A DNA stretch of 5,306 nt from JAZTZP01 sp045637525 (GTDB lineage: Bacteria > Bacillota > Clostridia > UBA1381), in contig JAZTZP010000139.1 in assembly GCA_045637525.1 (NCBI GenBank), positions 1 to 5,306 on the forward strand. Reading direction: 5' to 3'. The notes under the pieces were generated by a model. That model did not search any database, had not been told where the DNA came from, and was given only the letters and a program-made list of their open reading frames with translations. Both the position numbers and the translations under genes were made by a program. Numbering within the stretch: position 1 is the stretch's first letter; each line of letters opens with the position of its first letter. Below, one piece after another: positions 1-5,284 of the stretch.

Positions 1-2
1 CT

Positions 3-98
3 GAGGGATTGTTTTCTAAGAAAATTAACATATTTAAGGAACAATCCCTCCACCGCAAGCGGTCCCCCTCCCTTTAGGCAAGGGAGGCTTGCAAAGCG
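3..98. repeat. Hairpin-rich intergenic repeat element, possibly cut by the window edge
   Basis: Three nested or adjacent inverted repeats sit in under 100 bases. An 11-base perfect pair (GAGGGATTGTT at 3-13, AACAATCCCTC at 40-50) extends inward with wobble pairs to about position 20/33. A short ACCGC/GCGGT stem lies at 52-56/59-63. An 8-base CCTCCCTT/AAGGGAGG stem with a 5-base loop lies at 67-74/80-87. GC content rises sharply here compared with the AT-rich bases 99-217. From memory, blocks like GAGGGATTGTTCC plus CTCCCTT...AAGGGAG recur between genes in gut Clostridia, but no second copy is in this window to prove repetition. It encodes no protein. It lies downstream of the minus-strand operon and could be read at the 3' end of that transcript. 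Confidence 0.6.
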
Positions 99-217
99 TC
101 ACCCAAATCCTATTGCTTTATCGTAAGATAAACTATAATTTGTAATAGTAAAATACAACTAAATCTATGACAATCTGACATTTTGTTTTGGTATATTGAT
201 GTTATTTAAATATAACT
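99..217. other. AT-rich gap downstream of the minus-strand operon
   Basis: No credible coding frame is seen. A 6-base stem closes a GTAA tetraloop at 117-122/127-132, and a 5-base GTTAT/ATAAC stem sits at 201-205/212-216, just past the dehydrogenase stop codon. Neither has a GC-rich stem followed by a U-tract on the minus strand, so no canonical Rho-independent terminator for the operon is visible. Transcripts may run into the structured repeat at 3-98. Confidence 0.5.
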
Positions 218-994
218 TTATTTCGTCCATAATTCACGGTTTATATTGGGTGTAAGCTGTGCGAGCATACCGCCGTCGACTACAAGCTCGGCACCTGTTG
301 TGTTTTTTGATATATCGCTTGCAAAATACAGAACAGCATTTGCAATATCCTCAAAATCTGCAATATCTTCAATAGGTGTATAGTTTGCAAGAGCGTATTT
401 TACGTTATTTGCATTATTTTCCCAACGTTCGGTTTTTATCATACCCGGAAGAACACAGTTTGAACGAATACCGTACTTTCCGAAATCGACCGCAAACGAC
501 TTTGACATTGCTAAAATTGCACTTTTTGAAGAGCAGTATGCACATCTGTTTTCTGTAACTCTCAGCGCGGAATTTGATGTTATAAAGATGATTGAGCCTT
601 TGCCTTTCTCAATCATATGCTTTGCGGCTTCTCTTGCCATCATAAAATTCCAGGCGATGTTTATATTGTAAACGCTCATGAAGTCTTCAATATCAACCGT
701 AAGACTTTCCTGACCTATACCTAAGTTTGCGGCGTTTAAAACGATAACATCTGTAAGATAACCGTTATCTTTTATATCTTTGAATATTTTTTTTACTTCA
801 TCCTGACTGAATTTTGTTGTTTGGTATCCTTTTGTAAAAACTCCGTACTTTTCAGAAAGCATTTTTGCAGCAGTATTTACTTTTTCAAAGTCTCTGCCGC
901 TTATAAATACGCTATAACCTTCAGCGGCAAATTTTTCGGCAATACATAAGCCTGTACCAATGCAGGCTCCTGTTACAAAAACTGATTTTTTCAT
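218..994 (-). CDS. Short-chain dehydrogenase/reductase (SDR), sugar-acid operon
   Basis: A 258-residue protein of classical SDR length with a Rossmann fold, predicted cytosolic. The cofactor motif TGxxxGxG is TGACIGTG at residues 8-15. Arg34 after strand beta-2 suggests NADP(H) preference. The usual NNAG motif reads NAAN at 87-90. The catalytic set is complete: Asn112, Ser140, Tyr153 and Lys157 (YCSSK), with the typical 13-residue Ser-Tyr spacing. PG at 183-184 and the C-terminal GAELVVDGG (234-242) are standard. It is the second gene of the operon: only 9 bases separate it from the dehydratase stop, and its ribosome binding site (AAGGTG on the minus strand) overlaps that stop codon, which implies translational coupling. 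By context it may oxidise or reduce a sugar acid or keto-acid, like gluconate 5-dehydrogenase or KduD. The family is secure; the substrate is not readable from sequence. Confidence 0.9.
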   Translation of the reverse strand: MKKSVFVTGACIGTGLCIAEKFAAEGYSVFISGRDFEKVNTAAKMLSEKYGVFTKGYQTTKFSQDEVKKIFKDIKDNGYLTDVIVLNAANLGIGQESLTVDIEDFMSVYNINIAWNFMMAREAAKHMIEKGKGSIIFITSNSALRVTENRCAYCSSKSAILAMSKSFAVDFGKYGIRSNCVLPGMIKTERWENNANNVKYALANYTPIEDIADFEDIANAVLYFASDISKNTTGAELVVDGGMLAQLTPNINRELWTK

Positions 995-1003
995 CTGTTC
1001 ACC

Positions 1004-2155
1004 TTACCAATCTGCATTACTGCCGTCTTCAAAATATTGTCTTGGGGTTGTCCATTTTCCGTCGTATATTTTATCAGCCAAAGCTTTTTCATCAAGTTCA
1101 ATACCCAGTCCCGGTTTTGTCGGAACATCTATGAAGCCGTCTTTTATAACAAACGGTTCGGTTATGTAACCCACGCCTAAGTCGGATTTATCAGGATTTC
1201 CCGGATGCTCCTGAATGAGGAAATTAGGAATACACGTATCAAGCTGAATACAAGCCGCCAGCGAAACAGGTCCGAGCGGATTATGCGGTGCAACACTTCC
1301 GTAGTACATTTCTATCATAGCGGCAAGCTTTCTTCCTTCGTATATGCCTCCCACATGGCAGATGTCGGGCTGAATAATGCTTACAGCCTGCTTTTCAATC
1401 AGCTCACGGTATTGCCATTTTCCGAAAAGACGTTCTCCTGCTGCAATCGGAACAGTAGTTTTTCTTGAAATATCTGCCATGCAGTCAACATTTTCAGGAA
1501 GACAAGGTTCTTCAACGAACATTGGATAATACGGCTTTAAAAGCTCGATTAAACGGTGAGCCATTGCAGGCGAAACTCTTCCGTGAAAATCTATTGCAAG
1601 ATCTACTTTATTACCGATAAATTCACGTACTTTGGCGAAACGCTCTATATGTTTTTGTGTATTATCCGGGTTTTCAATTGCTTTAATCGGGGGTATTATT
1701 GAATACTTTAAAGCAGTATAGCCCTCTTTGAGACGCTCGCCGGCAATTTTAAGCATATCCTCAACAGGGAAGTCACCTGCTGTGCCGGCTGTTTTGATAT
1801 GTGTGTACATTCTTATCTTATCTCTGCATTTTCCGCCCAGCATTTCATAAACAGGACAGTTATAGTATTTACCTTTAATATCCCACATAGCCTGTTCAAT
1901 GCCGCTGATGGCTGAAAGCATAAGAGGACCGCCACGGTAAAATCCGCCACGGTACAAGGCCTGTACATGGTGTTCAATCTGCATCGGGTCTTTTCCTGTT
2001 AAGTATTCTTCAAATTCTCTTATTACTGCTTCAACTGATGTGCAGTGACCTTCCAAAATGGGTTCGCCCAAGCCGTAAATATCTGTGTCGGTATGCATTT
2101 TTAAAAACATCCATCTCGGCTTTACCTTAATCAGTTCTAATTTTGTAATCTTCAA
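1004..2155 (-). CDS. dgoD: Aldonate dehydratase, D-galactonate dehydratase type (enolase superfamily)
   Basis: A 383-residue member of the mandelate racemase group of the enolase superfamily, close to the 382 residues of E. coli DgoD. Such enzymes remove water from an aldonate to give a 2-keto-3-deoxy acid, using Mg2+. The N-terminal capping domain carries GFYRGGPLMLSAISGIEQ (71-88) and WDIKGK (91-96). The barrel has the metal ligands Asp189, Glu215 and Glu241, the catalytic His191 (DFHGR) and His291 (APHNPLGP), and Glu316. Relative to E. coli DgoD as I recall it, all six are shifted by the same 6 positions. The C-terminus FEDGSNADW resembles the DgoD ending. I place the start at a TTG (2155-2153) because AAAGGAG lies 8 bases upstream and the protein then begins MKITKL as in the family. 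It is the first gene of the operon. D-galactonate is the best substrate guess; related aldonates are possible. Confidence 0.87.
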   Translation of the reverse strand: MKITKLELIKVKPRWMFLKMHTDTDIYGLGEPILEGHCTSVEAVIREFEEYLTGKDPMQIEHHVQALYRGGFYRGGPLMLSAISGIEQAMWDIKGKYYNCPVYEMLGGKCRDKIRMYTHIKTAGTAGDFPVEDMLKIAGERLKEGYTALKYSIIPPIKAIENPDNTQKHIERFAKVREFIGNKVDLAIDFHGRVSPAMAHRLIELLKPYYPMFVEEPCLPENVDCMADISRKTTVPIAAGERLFGKWQYRELIEKQAVSIIQPDICHVGGIYEGRKLAAMIEMYYGSVAPHNPLGPVSLAACIQLDTCIPNFLIQEHPGNPDKSDLGVGYITEPFVIKDGFIDVPTKPGLGIELDEKALADKIYDGKWTTPRQYFEDGSNADW

Positions 2156-2163
2156 ATTTATCA

Positions 2164-2170
2164 CTCCTTT
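2164..2170 (-). promoter_or_regulatory. Ribosome binding site that fixes the dehydratase TTG start
   Basis: AAAGGAG on the minus strand, 8 bases before the TTG at 2155. The in-frame ATG at 2194 lies upstream of this site and has no binding site of its own. Starting there would add 13 residues with no counterpart in the family. Confidence 0.85.
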
Positions 2171-2211
2171 AAATATTATAAAATTCGGGAACAAACTTTT
2201 TTTTGTTTATA

Positions 2212-2245
2212 ATTATATTATAACTTCCGGACTATTGACATACAA
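2212..2245 (-). promoter_or_regulatory. Probable sigma-A promoter of the dehydratase-SDR operon
   Basis: Read on the minus strand, TTGTAT (2245-2240) is followed after 17 bases by a perfect TATAAT (2222-2217). A second overlapping TATAAT lies at 2217-2212. The -35 matches consensus at only three of six positions, as expected for a promoter that needs an activator. Transcription would begin near 2210, leaving a leader of about 55 bases. The -35 shares base 2240 with the -35 of the divergent regulator promoter, so the two polymerases should compete for the site. Confidence 0.5.
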
Positions 2246-2263
2246 GCGATAAAATGATATAAT
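2235..2263 (+). promoter_or_regulatory. Consensus sigma-A promoter of the AraC-family regulator
   Basis: A perfect TTGACA (2235-2240), a 17-base spacer and a perfect TATAAT (2258-2263), preceded by the extended -10 dinucleotide TG at 2255-2256. Transcription should start near 2270, about 20 bases before the regulator's TTG codon. The -10 sits inside an interrupted palindrome, TGATA-N6-TATCA (2255-2270), which could serve as an operator for repression. Confidence 0.82.
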
Positions 2264-2290
2264 ATTATCAAAAAGTAAGGTCGTGATGTT

Positions 2291-3070
2291 TTGTTTGAAT
2301 ATCATAATGAAAATTTTGCAAAGAGGCTGGATTTCAGAACAAAAGTGCATGAAAACTGGGTAATAGCTCCGCATTTGCATGAATTCAGCGAATTTATATA
2401 TGTAAAATCAGGTGTGTTGTGTGCATATATAAATGGTCAGAAATACGAGGTTGACGAAAAAAAAGGTTTGCTTATAATGCCAAATCAAATTCATGAATAT
2501 ACCGCTGAAAAAAATCATGTGGTAATATGTGCAGTTTTTTCAAATGATTTTGTACCGCTGTTTTTTGAAGAAGTCGGAAATAAAGTTCCCAAAAATCCGA
2601 TAGTGGTTATGGAAAATCCGGATGCATGGATAGCTGAGGTTGAAAAAGAGAATAAAAGCATACTTCGTATATCAAGTTTTCTTTACACTTTTTTAGATGC
2701 GGCAATAGCTTTGGGCGAATGGACGGAGAATGAGAAAAAGGATTCCGTTCTGCTTTATAAAATTATAAATTATATTGCAGATAATTTTAAAAATGATATA
2801 ACTTTAAAAGGTATAGCTAAAGAGCTGGGATATCATGAAAAATATGTTTCGTCTGAGCTGCATAAGTTAACCAATATGAATTTCCGCAAATTTCTGTCGT
2901 CATACCGGATTGACTATGCAAAAAAGCTGTTGAAGGATATAAATTTAAATTATACTATTTCACATATAGCCGGAGAATGCGGTTTTTCATCTATAAATTC
3001 TTTTAACAGAGTCTTTAAAAGTTTAACCGGCAAAACACCGGGGGAGTATTTAAAAAATGACAGGCGGTAA
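2291..3070 (+). CDS. AraC-family transcriptional regulator with cupin sensor domain
   Basis: A 259-residue cytosolic DNA-binding protein. Residues 1-100 look like a small cupin domain: PHLHEFSEF (27-35) gives the His-x-His-x3-Glu pattern with His28, His30 and Glu34, and His68 follows in MPNQIHEY. The C-terminal 100 residues are an AraC-type double helix-turn-helix: first unit about 170-192 (ITLKGIAKELGY then YVSSELHK), second about 221-243 (ISHIAGECGF then FNRVFK), ending with the family signature GKTPGEYL (247-254). The start is TTG at 2291. An AAGG at 2277-2280 lies 10 bases upstream, an in-frame stop lies at 2276, and no early ATG is in frame. It is transcribed away from the dehydratase operon across a 135-base gap, so it most likely regulates that operon in response to a sugar acid or derivative. 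The ligand cannot be told from sequence. Confidence 0.92.
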   Translation: MFEYHNENFAKRLDFRTKVHENWVIAPHLHEFSEFIYVKSGVLCAYINGQKYEVDEKKGLLIMPNQIHEYTAEKNHVVICAVFSNDFVPLFFEEVGNKVPKNPIVVMENPDAWIAEVEKENKSILRISSFLYTFLDAAIALGEWTENEKKDSVLLYKIINYIADNFKNDITLKGIAKELGYHEKYVSSELHKLTNMNFRKFLSSYRIDYAKKLLKDINLNYTISHIAGECGFSSINSFNRVFKSLTGKTPGEYLKNDRR

Positions 3071-3107
3071 AATATGATCAAATCCGATTTTTCAGTTGTT
3101 AAGAATT

Positions 3108-3128
3108 AAAAGTACAGGCGACTTTTTT
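3108..3128 (+). terminator. Weak terminator-like hairpin after the regulator
   Basis: AAAAGT (3108-3113) pairs with ACTTTT (3121-3126) around a 7-base loop, and the T-tract runs to 3128. It lies 38 bases past the regulator stop codon, where a terminator is expected. The stem has a single GC pair, so it should be inefficient. Confidence 0.35.
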
Positions 3129-3227
3129 GTTTTGCTATTGCATTTTTCAGGGATTTGATGATAGACAGTTATAAGAATACAATCCCAAAGTAAATTTACA
3201 CAAATAATTTCACACTCTCTTAAAGTC

Positions 3228-3278
3228 AAAAAATCCGTATTGTCAGTCTCGGAAATTGAGAGGATAACGGATTTTTTT
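3228..3278 (+). terminator. Rho-independent terminator, possibly bidirectional
   Basis: An 11-base outer stem pairs AAAAAATCCGT (3228-3238) with ACGGATTTTTT (3267-3277). An inner TCTC/GAGA stem (3247-3250/3258-3261) sits inside, and a run of seven T covers 3272-3278. The matching A-run on the left arm would let it work on the minus strand too. It would stop transcripts from the regulator gene before they reach the next promoter at 3437. Confidence 0.65.
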
Positions 3279-3436
3279 GTTATATCATAAAATGTCAAAA
3301 AAGCAATAGAAAATAATATTTTTTAAAAGCGGCGTGTGCTTGCGCAAATTGATAAGTAATTAATTTGTTTGCTCATTAAAAACCGTGTGGAAATTCCTGT
3401 GCCTGAATAATAATTTTATAAAAAGTTAAAAAGGCA
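3279..3436. other. AT-rich spacer with no recognised gene
   Basis: No frame here looks coding. The only structure noted is an AT-rich 9-base stem with one GT wobble, 3345-3353/3359-3367, with a 5-base loop and no T-tract. Together with its neighbours it makes up a 568-base stretch between the regulator and the lipoprotein gene that has no intact gene. Confidence 0.5.
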
Positions 3437-3465
3437 TTGATTTTGAAAGAAATTTGTGGTATAAT
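3437..3465 (+). promoter_or_regulatory. Extended -10 sigma-A promoter, likely source of lipoprotein gene transcript
   Basis: TTGATT (3437-3442) matches the -35 consensus at four of six bases. After 17 bases comes a perfect TATAAT (3460-3465), with the extended -10 dinucleotide TG at 3457-3458. The predicted start near 3472 precedes the transposase-like remnant at 3489 by about 17 bases and the lipoprotein ATG by about 167 bases. Its close fit to the remnant suggests it was first the transposase promoter; no better promoter is seen between 3472 and 3639. Confidence 0.75.
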
Positions 3466-3488
3466 GAGATTATGAAGATAGTGTTTGC

Positions 3489-3572
3489 ATGATTTTAAAA
3501 AGGGGTAAACGGAACGAATTGATTGAACGTAAAATCCGGTTCAAAGATTATGATTATTCGCAAAACGGATAG
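3489..3572 (+). pseudogene. N-terminal remnant of a REP-associated tyrosine transposase (RAYT, IS200-like)
   Basis: An ATG opens a 27-codon frame that ends at a TAG (3570-3572). The peptide starts MILKRGKRN and ends RKIRFKDYDYSQNG. From family knowledge, RAYT proteins begin with a short basic stretch, then a segment like RLKDYDYSQNG, followed directly by a hydrophobic strand such as YYFVTICT and, further on, the HUH and catalytic Tyr motifs. The first two parts are present. The strand and everything after are missing: the next bases read TAG and then unrelated codons in all three frames. Only about 27 residues of a protein usually of 150-250 residues survive. It lies just downstream of a good promoter and inside the leader of the lipoprotein gene. 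The short length means chance similarity is not excluded, but the match is specific. It could instead be translated as a leader peptide. Confidence 0.6.
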
Positions 3573-3582
3573 TATCTGTCCG
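3566..3582 (+). other. Leader hairpin at the break point of the transposase remnant
   Basis: CGGATAG (3566-3572) pairs with CTGTCCG (3576-3582) around a 3-base loop, with one GT wobble. It covers the premature TAG of the transposase-like frame. No T-tract follows, so it is not a terminator. Two further small stems lie in the same leader: TTGAAC/GTTCAA (3523-3528/3539-3544), and TGTGT/ACACA (3606-3610/3617-3621), which ends 2 bases before the GGAGG ribosome binding site. Confidence 0.45.
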
Positions 3583-3623
3583 AAGAAAACAATAATTGAT
3601 AATTTTGTGTAGTTAAACACATT

Positions 3624-3628
3624 GGAGG
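3624..3628 (+). promoter_or_regulatory. Ribosome binding site of the lipoprotein gene
   Basis: GGAGG lies 10 bases before the ATG at 3639 and supports that start. A small TGTGT/ACACA stem just upstream could affect access to it. Confidence 0.85.
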
Positions 3629-3638
3629 AATAATTAAG

Positions 3639-5135
3639 ATGAGAAGAGCTATATCTGCGGTATTGCTGTGCTGTATGATTTTTAATATATGCGGTTGTAA
3701 GAAGAATATTTTAAAAGACGATAATCCCGAAAAAATGCCCGGAAATCAGGTGAAAGAAGAGTTGATAGATCTTGATGTGCCGGTACGGTTTGCGGCGCAG
3801 CTTGAAAACGGGTTTAATCCGCTTATGTCGGAAGCATATTCTTTTCGCAGGATAATGGAGCGTGTGTATGAGCCGTTGTTTGCTCCGGACGAAAGCTTTA
3901 AGCCTTTCGGAGTGCTTGCGGAGTATGCCTCTGTGTCTTCTGACGGAATGAGTATAACCGTAAAGCTTCGTGACGGTATTTTGTGGCATAATAATGCATC
4001 TTTTACGGCTGATGACGTTGTGTATACTGTAAATAAAATAGCAGGCGGTGAAACGAGGCTTAAGGTAAGCGAAATAAGAAATGCCGTAAAGTATGATTAC
4101 CTTACTGTTGTAATTAATTTGAAGGAGCCGGTGATGAATCCTGTTGCTTTGCTTACTTTTCCGATTATGAAAAACGGTGCATTAGCTGATAAAAACGGTG
4201 TTCCTATCGGTACAGGAAGATACAGATACGGCGGAAAGATAAGTGTTAATGAACATTCATTTGTTCCGTATGAGCAATATCACGGAAATAAAGCTGTAAA
4301 CGGATTCGAGATTGCTGAAGTGGAGAACTTTGAGGAACAGGCTATGATGTTTCGTGCCGGTGAAACCGACGCATACTTTGCTGAGCCGGATGAAACAGTA
4401 ATTTCAGCTAACGGAAACACAAAAACAACAAACGAGAATACAGATGTTATGGTTTATGTGGGGATAAATTTCAATAACCCTATTTTCTGGGGCGAAAAAA
4501 CAAGACAAGCCGTAGAGCGTCTTATAAATAAAAATTCAATTGTAAACAGCATTGCTTTTAAAAGAGGAATTGTTGCTGAGTATCCGATAAATCCTGAGCA
4601 CTGGCTTGCTGAGGAGCTTGACAATTCACCGGTGTATAGTATTGATGAGGCAGAAAGTCTTATGAGGGCAGACGGCTGGGTGATGAGTGATGACGGATAT
4701 TACACAAGAACCGTAAACGGCGAGGAACAGGAGTGTATTATACGCATACTCACAAGCGAGGACGAGGTGTTTTTAAAAATTTCAGAGTATATTTCAAAGG
4801 AGCTTACGGTGGCAGGAATAAACTGCAGTGTACACTCTCTTCCGTTTGAAGAATACGTTGCAATGATTGATGCGGGATACTATGATTTGTTTATAGGTGA
4901 AAAGAGCCTTGGAAACAATATGGACTTTTCGGGACTTATAAAAAGACCGAACGCTTTTACGTATGTGAGTGAGCCGTTGGAGTTTACGGTAAAAGAAACG
5001 GCACGCGTGAATGATGAAAACACACTTAAGAATTTGTATGCAACCTGTGTTTTGACAGTCAAGAATGATACACCGTTTATACCGCTGTATTTTAAGACGT
5101 CAACTGTGTTTTACAGTGAAATGTTTGGCGGATAA
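3639..5135 (+). CDS. Family-5 extracellular solute-binding lipoprotein (ABC uptake)
   Basis: A 498-residue binding protein of the OppA/DppA/NikA family, which captures peptides, nickel or oligosaccharides outside the cell for an ABC importer. Residues 1-20 are a lipoprotein signal: Arg2-Arg3, a hydrophobic core (4-16), then the lipobox ICGC with Cys20 as the lipidated residue. A charged linker follows to about residue 46. Family motifs are VYEPLF (76-81), the signature LRDGILWHNNASFTADDVVYT (110-130), GTGRYRY (191-197) and the late TPFIPLYFKTSTVFY (478-492). The protein ends six residues after that last motif, whereas many relatives carry a longer tail, so the C-terminus looks short. No permease or ATPase gene is adjacent in the window. 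Its promoter is separated from the regulator by a terminator, so it is probably a single-gene unit, or its partners lie beyond 5306. The family is clear; the ligand is unknown. Confidence 0.9.
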   Translation: MRRAISAVLLCCMIFNICGCKKNILKDDNPEKMPGNQVKEELIDLDVPVRFAAQLENGFNPLMSEAYSFRRIMERVYEPLFAPDESFKPFGVLAEYASVSSDGMSITVKLRDGILWHNNASFTADDVVYTVNKIAGGETRLKVSEIRNAVKYDYLTVVINLKEPVMNPVALLTFPIMKNGALADKNGVPIGTGRYRYGGKISVNEHSFVPYEQYHGNKAVNGFEIAEVENFEEQAMMFRAGETDAYFAEPDETVISANGNTKTTNENTDVMVYVGINFNNPIFWGEKTRQAVERLINKNSIVNSIAFKRGIVAEYPINPEHWLAEELDNSPVYSIDEAESLMRADGWVMSDDGYYTRTVNGEEQECIIRILTSEDEVFLKISEYISKELTVAGINCSVHSLPFEEYVAMIDAGYYDLFIGEKSLGNNMDFSGLIKRPNAFTYVSEPLEFTVKETARVNDENTLKNLYATCVLTVKNDTPFIPLYFKTSTVFYSEMFGG

Positions 5136-5141
5136 ATTATA

Positions 5142-5169
5142 GTTTAACGACTTAAATAAGTCGCTAAAC
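5142..5169 (+). other. Long stem-loop immediately after the lipoprotein stop codon
   Basis: GTTTA (5142-5146) pairs with TAAAC (5165-5169), and CGACTTA (5148-5154) with TAAGTCG (5157-5163). One A/C mismatch sits between them and the loop is very small. It starts 7 bases after the stop codon. No T-tract follows, so it is not a standard terminator, but it could protect the mRNA 3' end. It may also be the first member of the hairpin array that follows. Confidence 0.6.
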
Positions 5170-5170
5170 G

Positions 5171-5257
5171 CGATATAAATTCCTAACGGAATTTTCGATA
5201 TGTGCTAACGCACGCGATATGCCTGTCGGCGCGATATGTTTGCTTCGCAAACGTTAT
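5171..5257. repeat. Array of CGATAT hexamers alternating with small hairpins
   Basis: CGATAT occurs at 5171-5176, 5196-5201, 5215-5220 and 5232-5237, with a one-mismatch copy CGTTAT at 5252-5257. Spacings are 25, 19, 17 and 20 bases. Each gap is filled by a perfect hairpin of different sequence: AAATTCC-TAAC-GGAATTT (5177-5194), GTGC-TAAC-GCAC (5202-5213), GCC-TGTC-GGC (5221-5230) and GTTTGC-TTC-GCAAAC (5238-5252). Stem sequences differ but pairing is intact in all. It is non-coding and lies directly downstream of the lipoprotein gene. I recall similar arrays between genes of gut Clostridia but know of no assigned function. Confidence 0.75.
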
Positions 5258-5261
5258 GGAA

Positions 5262-5284
5262 GAAAAAATGCAAAGCATTTTTTC
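5262..5284. terminator. Terminator-like hairpin, possibly bidirectional
   Basis: GAAAAAATGC (5262-5271) pairs perfectly with GCATTTTTTC (5275-5284) around a 3-base loop. The A6 on the left arm and T6 on the right would give a U-tract on either strand. Only four pairs are GC, so strength is uncertain. It is the first T-run-bearing hairpin after the lipoprotein gene and closes the hairpin array. Confidence 0.5.

Noticed and set aside
1205..1468. An 87-codon plus-strand frame inside the dehydratase gene
   Set aside because: It is antisense to a well-conserved enzyme gene with intact catalytic residues and has no family resemblance.
2156..2194. Upstream ATG start of the dehydratase at 2194
   Set aside because: It has no ribosome binding site, adds 13 residues outside the family alignment, and the AAAGGAG site lies downstream of it, correctly placed for the TTG at 2155.
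3092..3298. A 68-codon minus-strand frame in the gap after the regulator
   Set aside because: It runs through both terminator hairpins, has no recognisable domain and no visible ribosome binding site, so it is most likely chance in AT-rich DNA.
3523..3612. A 29-codon (TTG) or 20-codon (ATG at 3550) frame in the lipoprotein leader
   Set aside because: No good ribosome binding site and no family resemblance. It overlaps the more convincing transposase-like frame at 3489.
3472..3638. Riboswitch in the long lipoprotein leader
   Set aside because: Only three small unconnected stems were found, with no terminator or recognisable aptamer core; the transposase remnant explains much of the length.
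3711..3989. A 92-codon minus-strand frame inside the lipoprotein gene
   Set aside because: It is antisense to the clearly real binding-protein gene and shows no motif or ribosome binding site.
5171..5257. CRISPR array
   Set aside because: The repeat is six bases, the intervals are 11-19 bases and self-complementary, and no cas gene is present.
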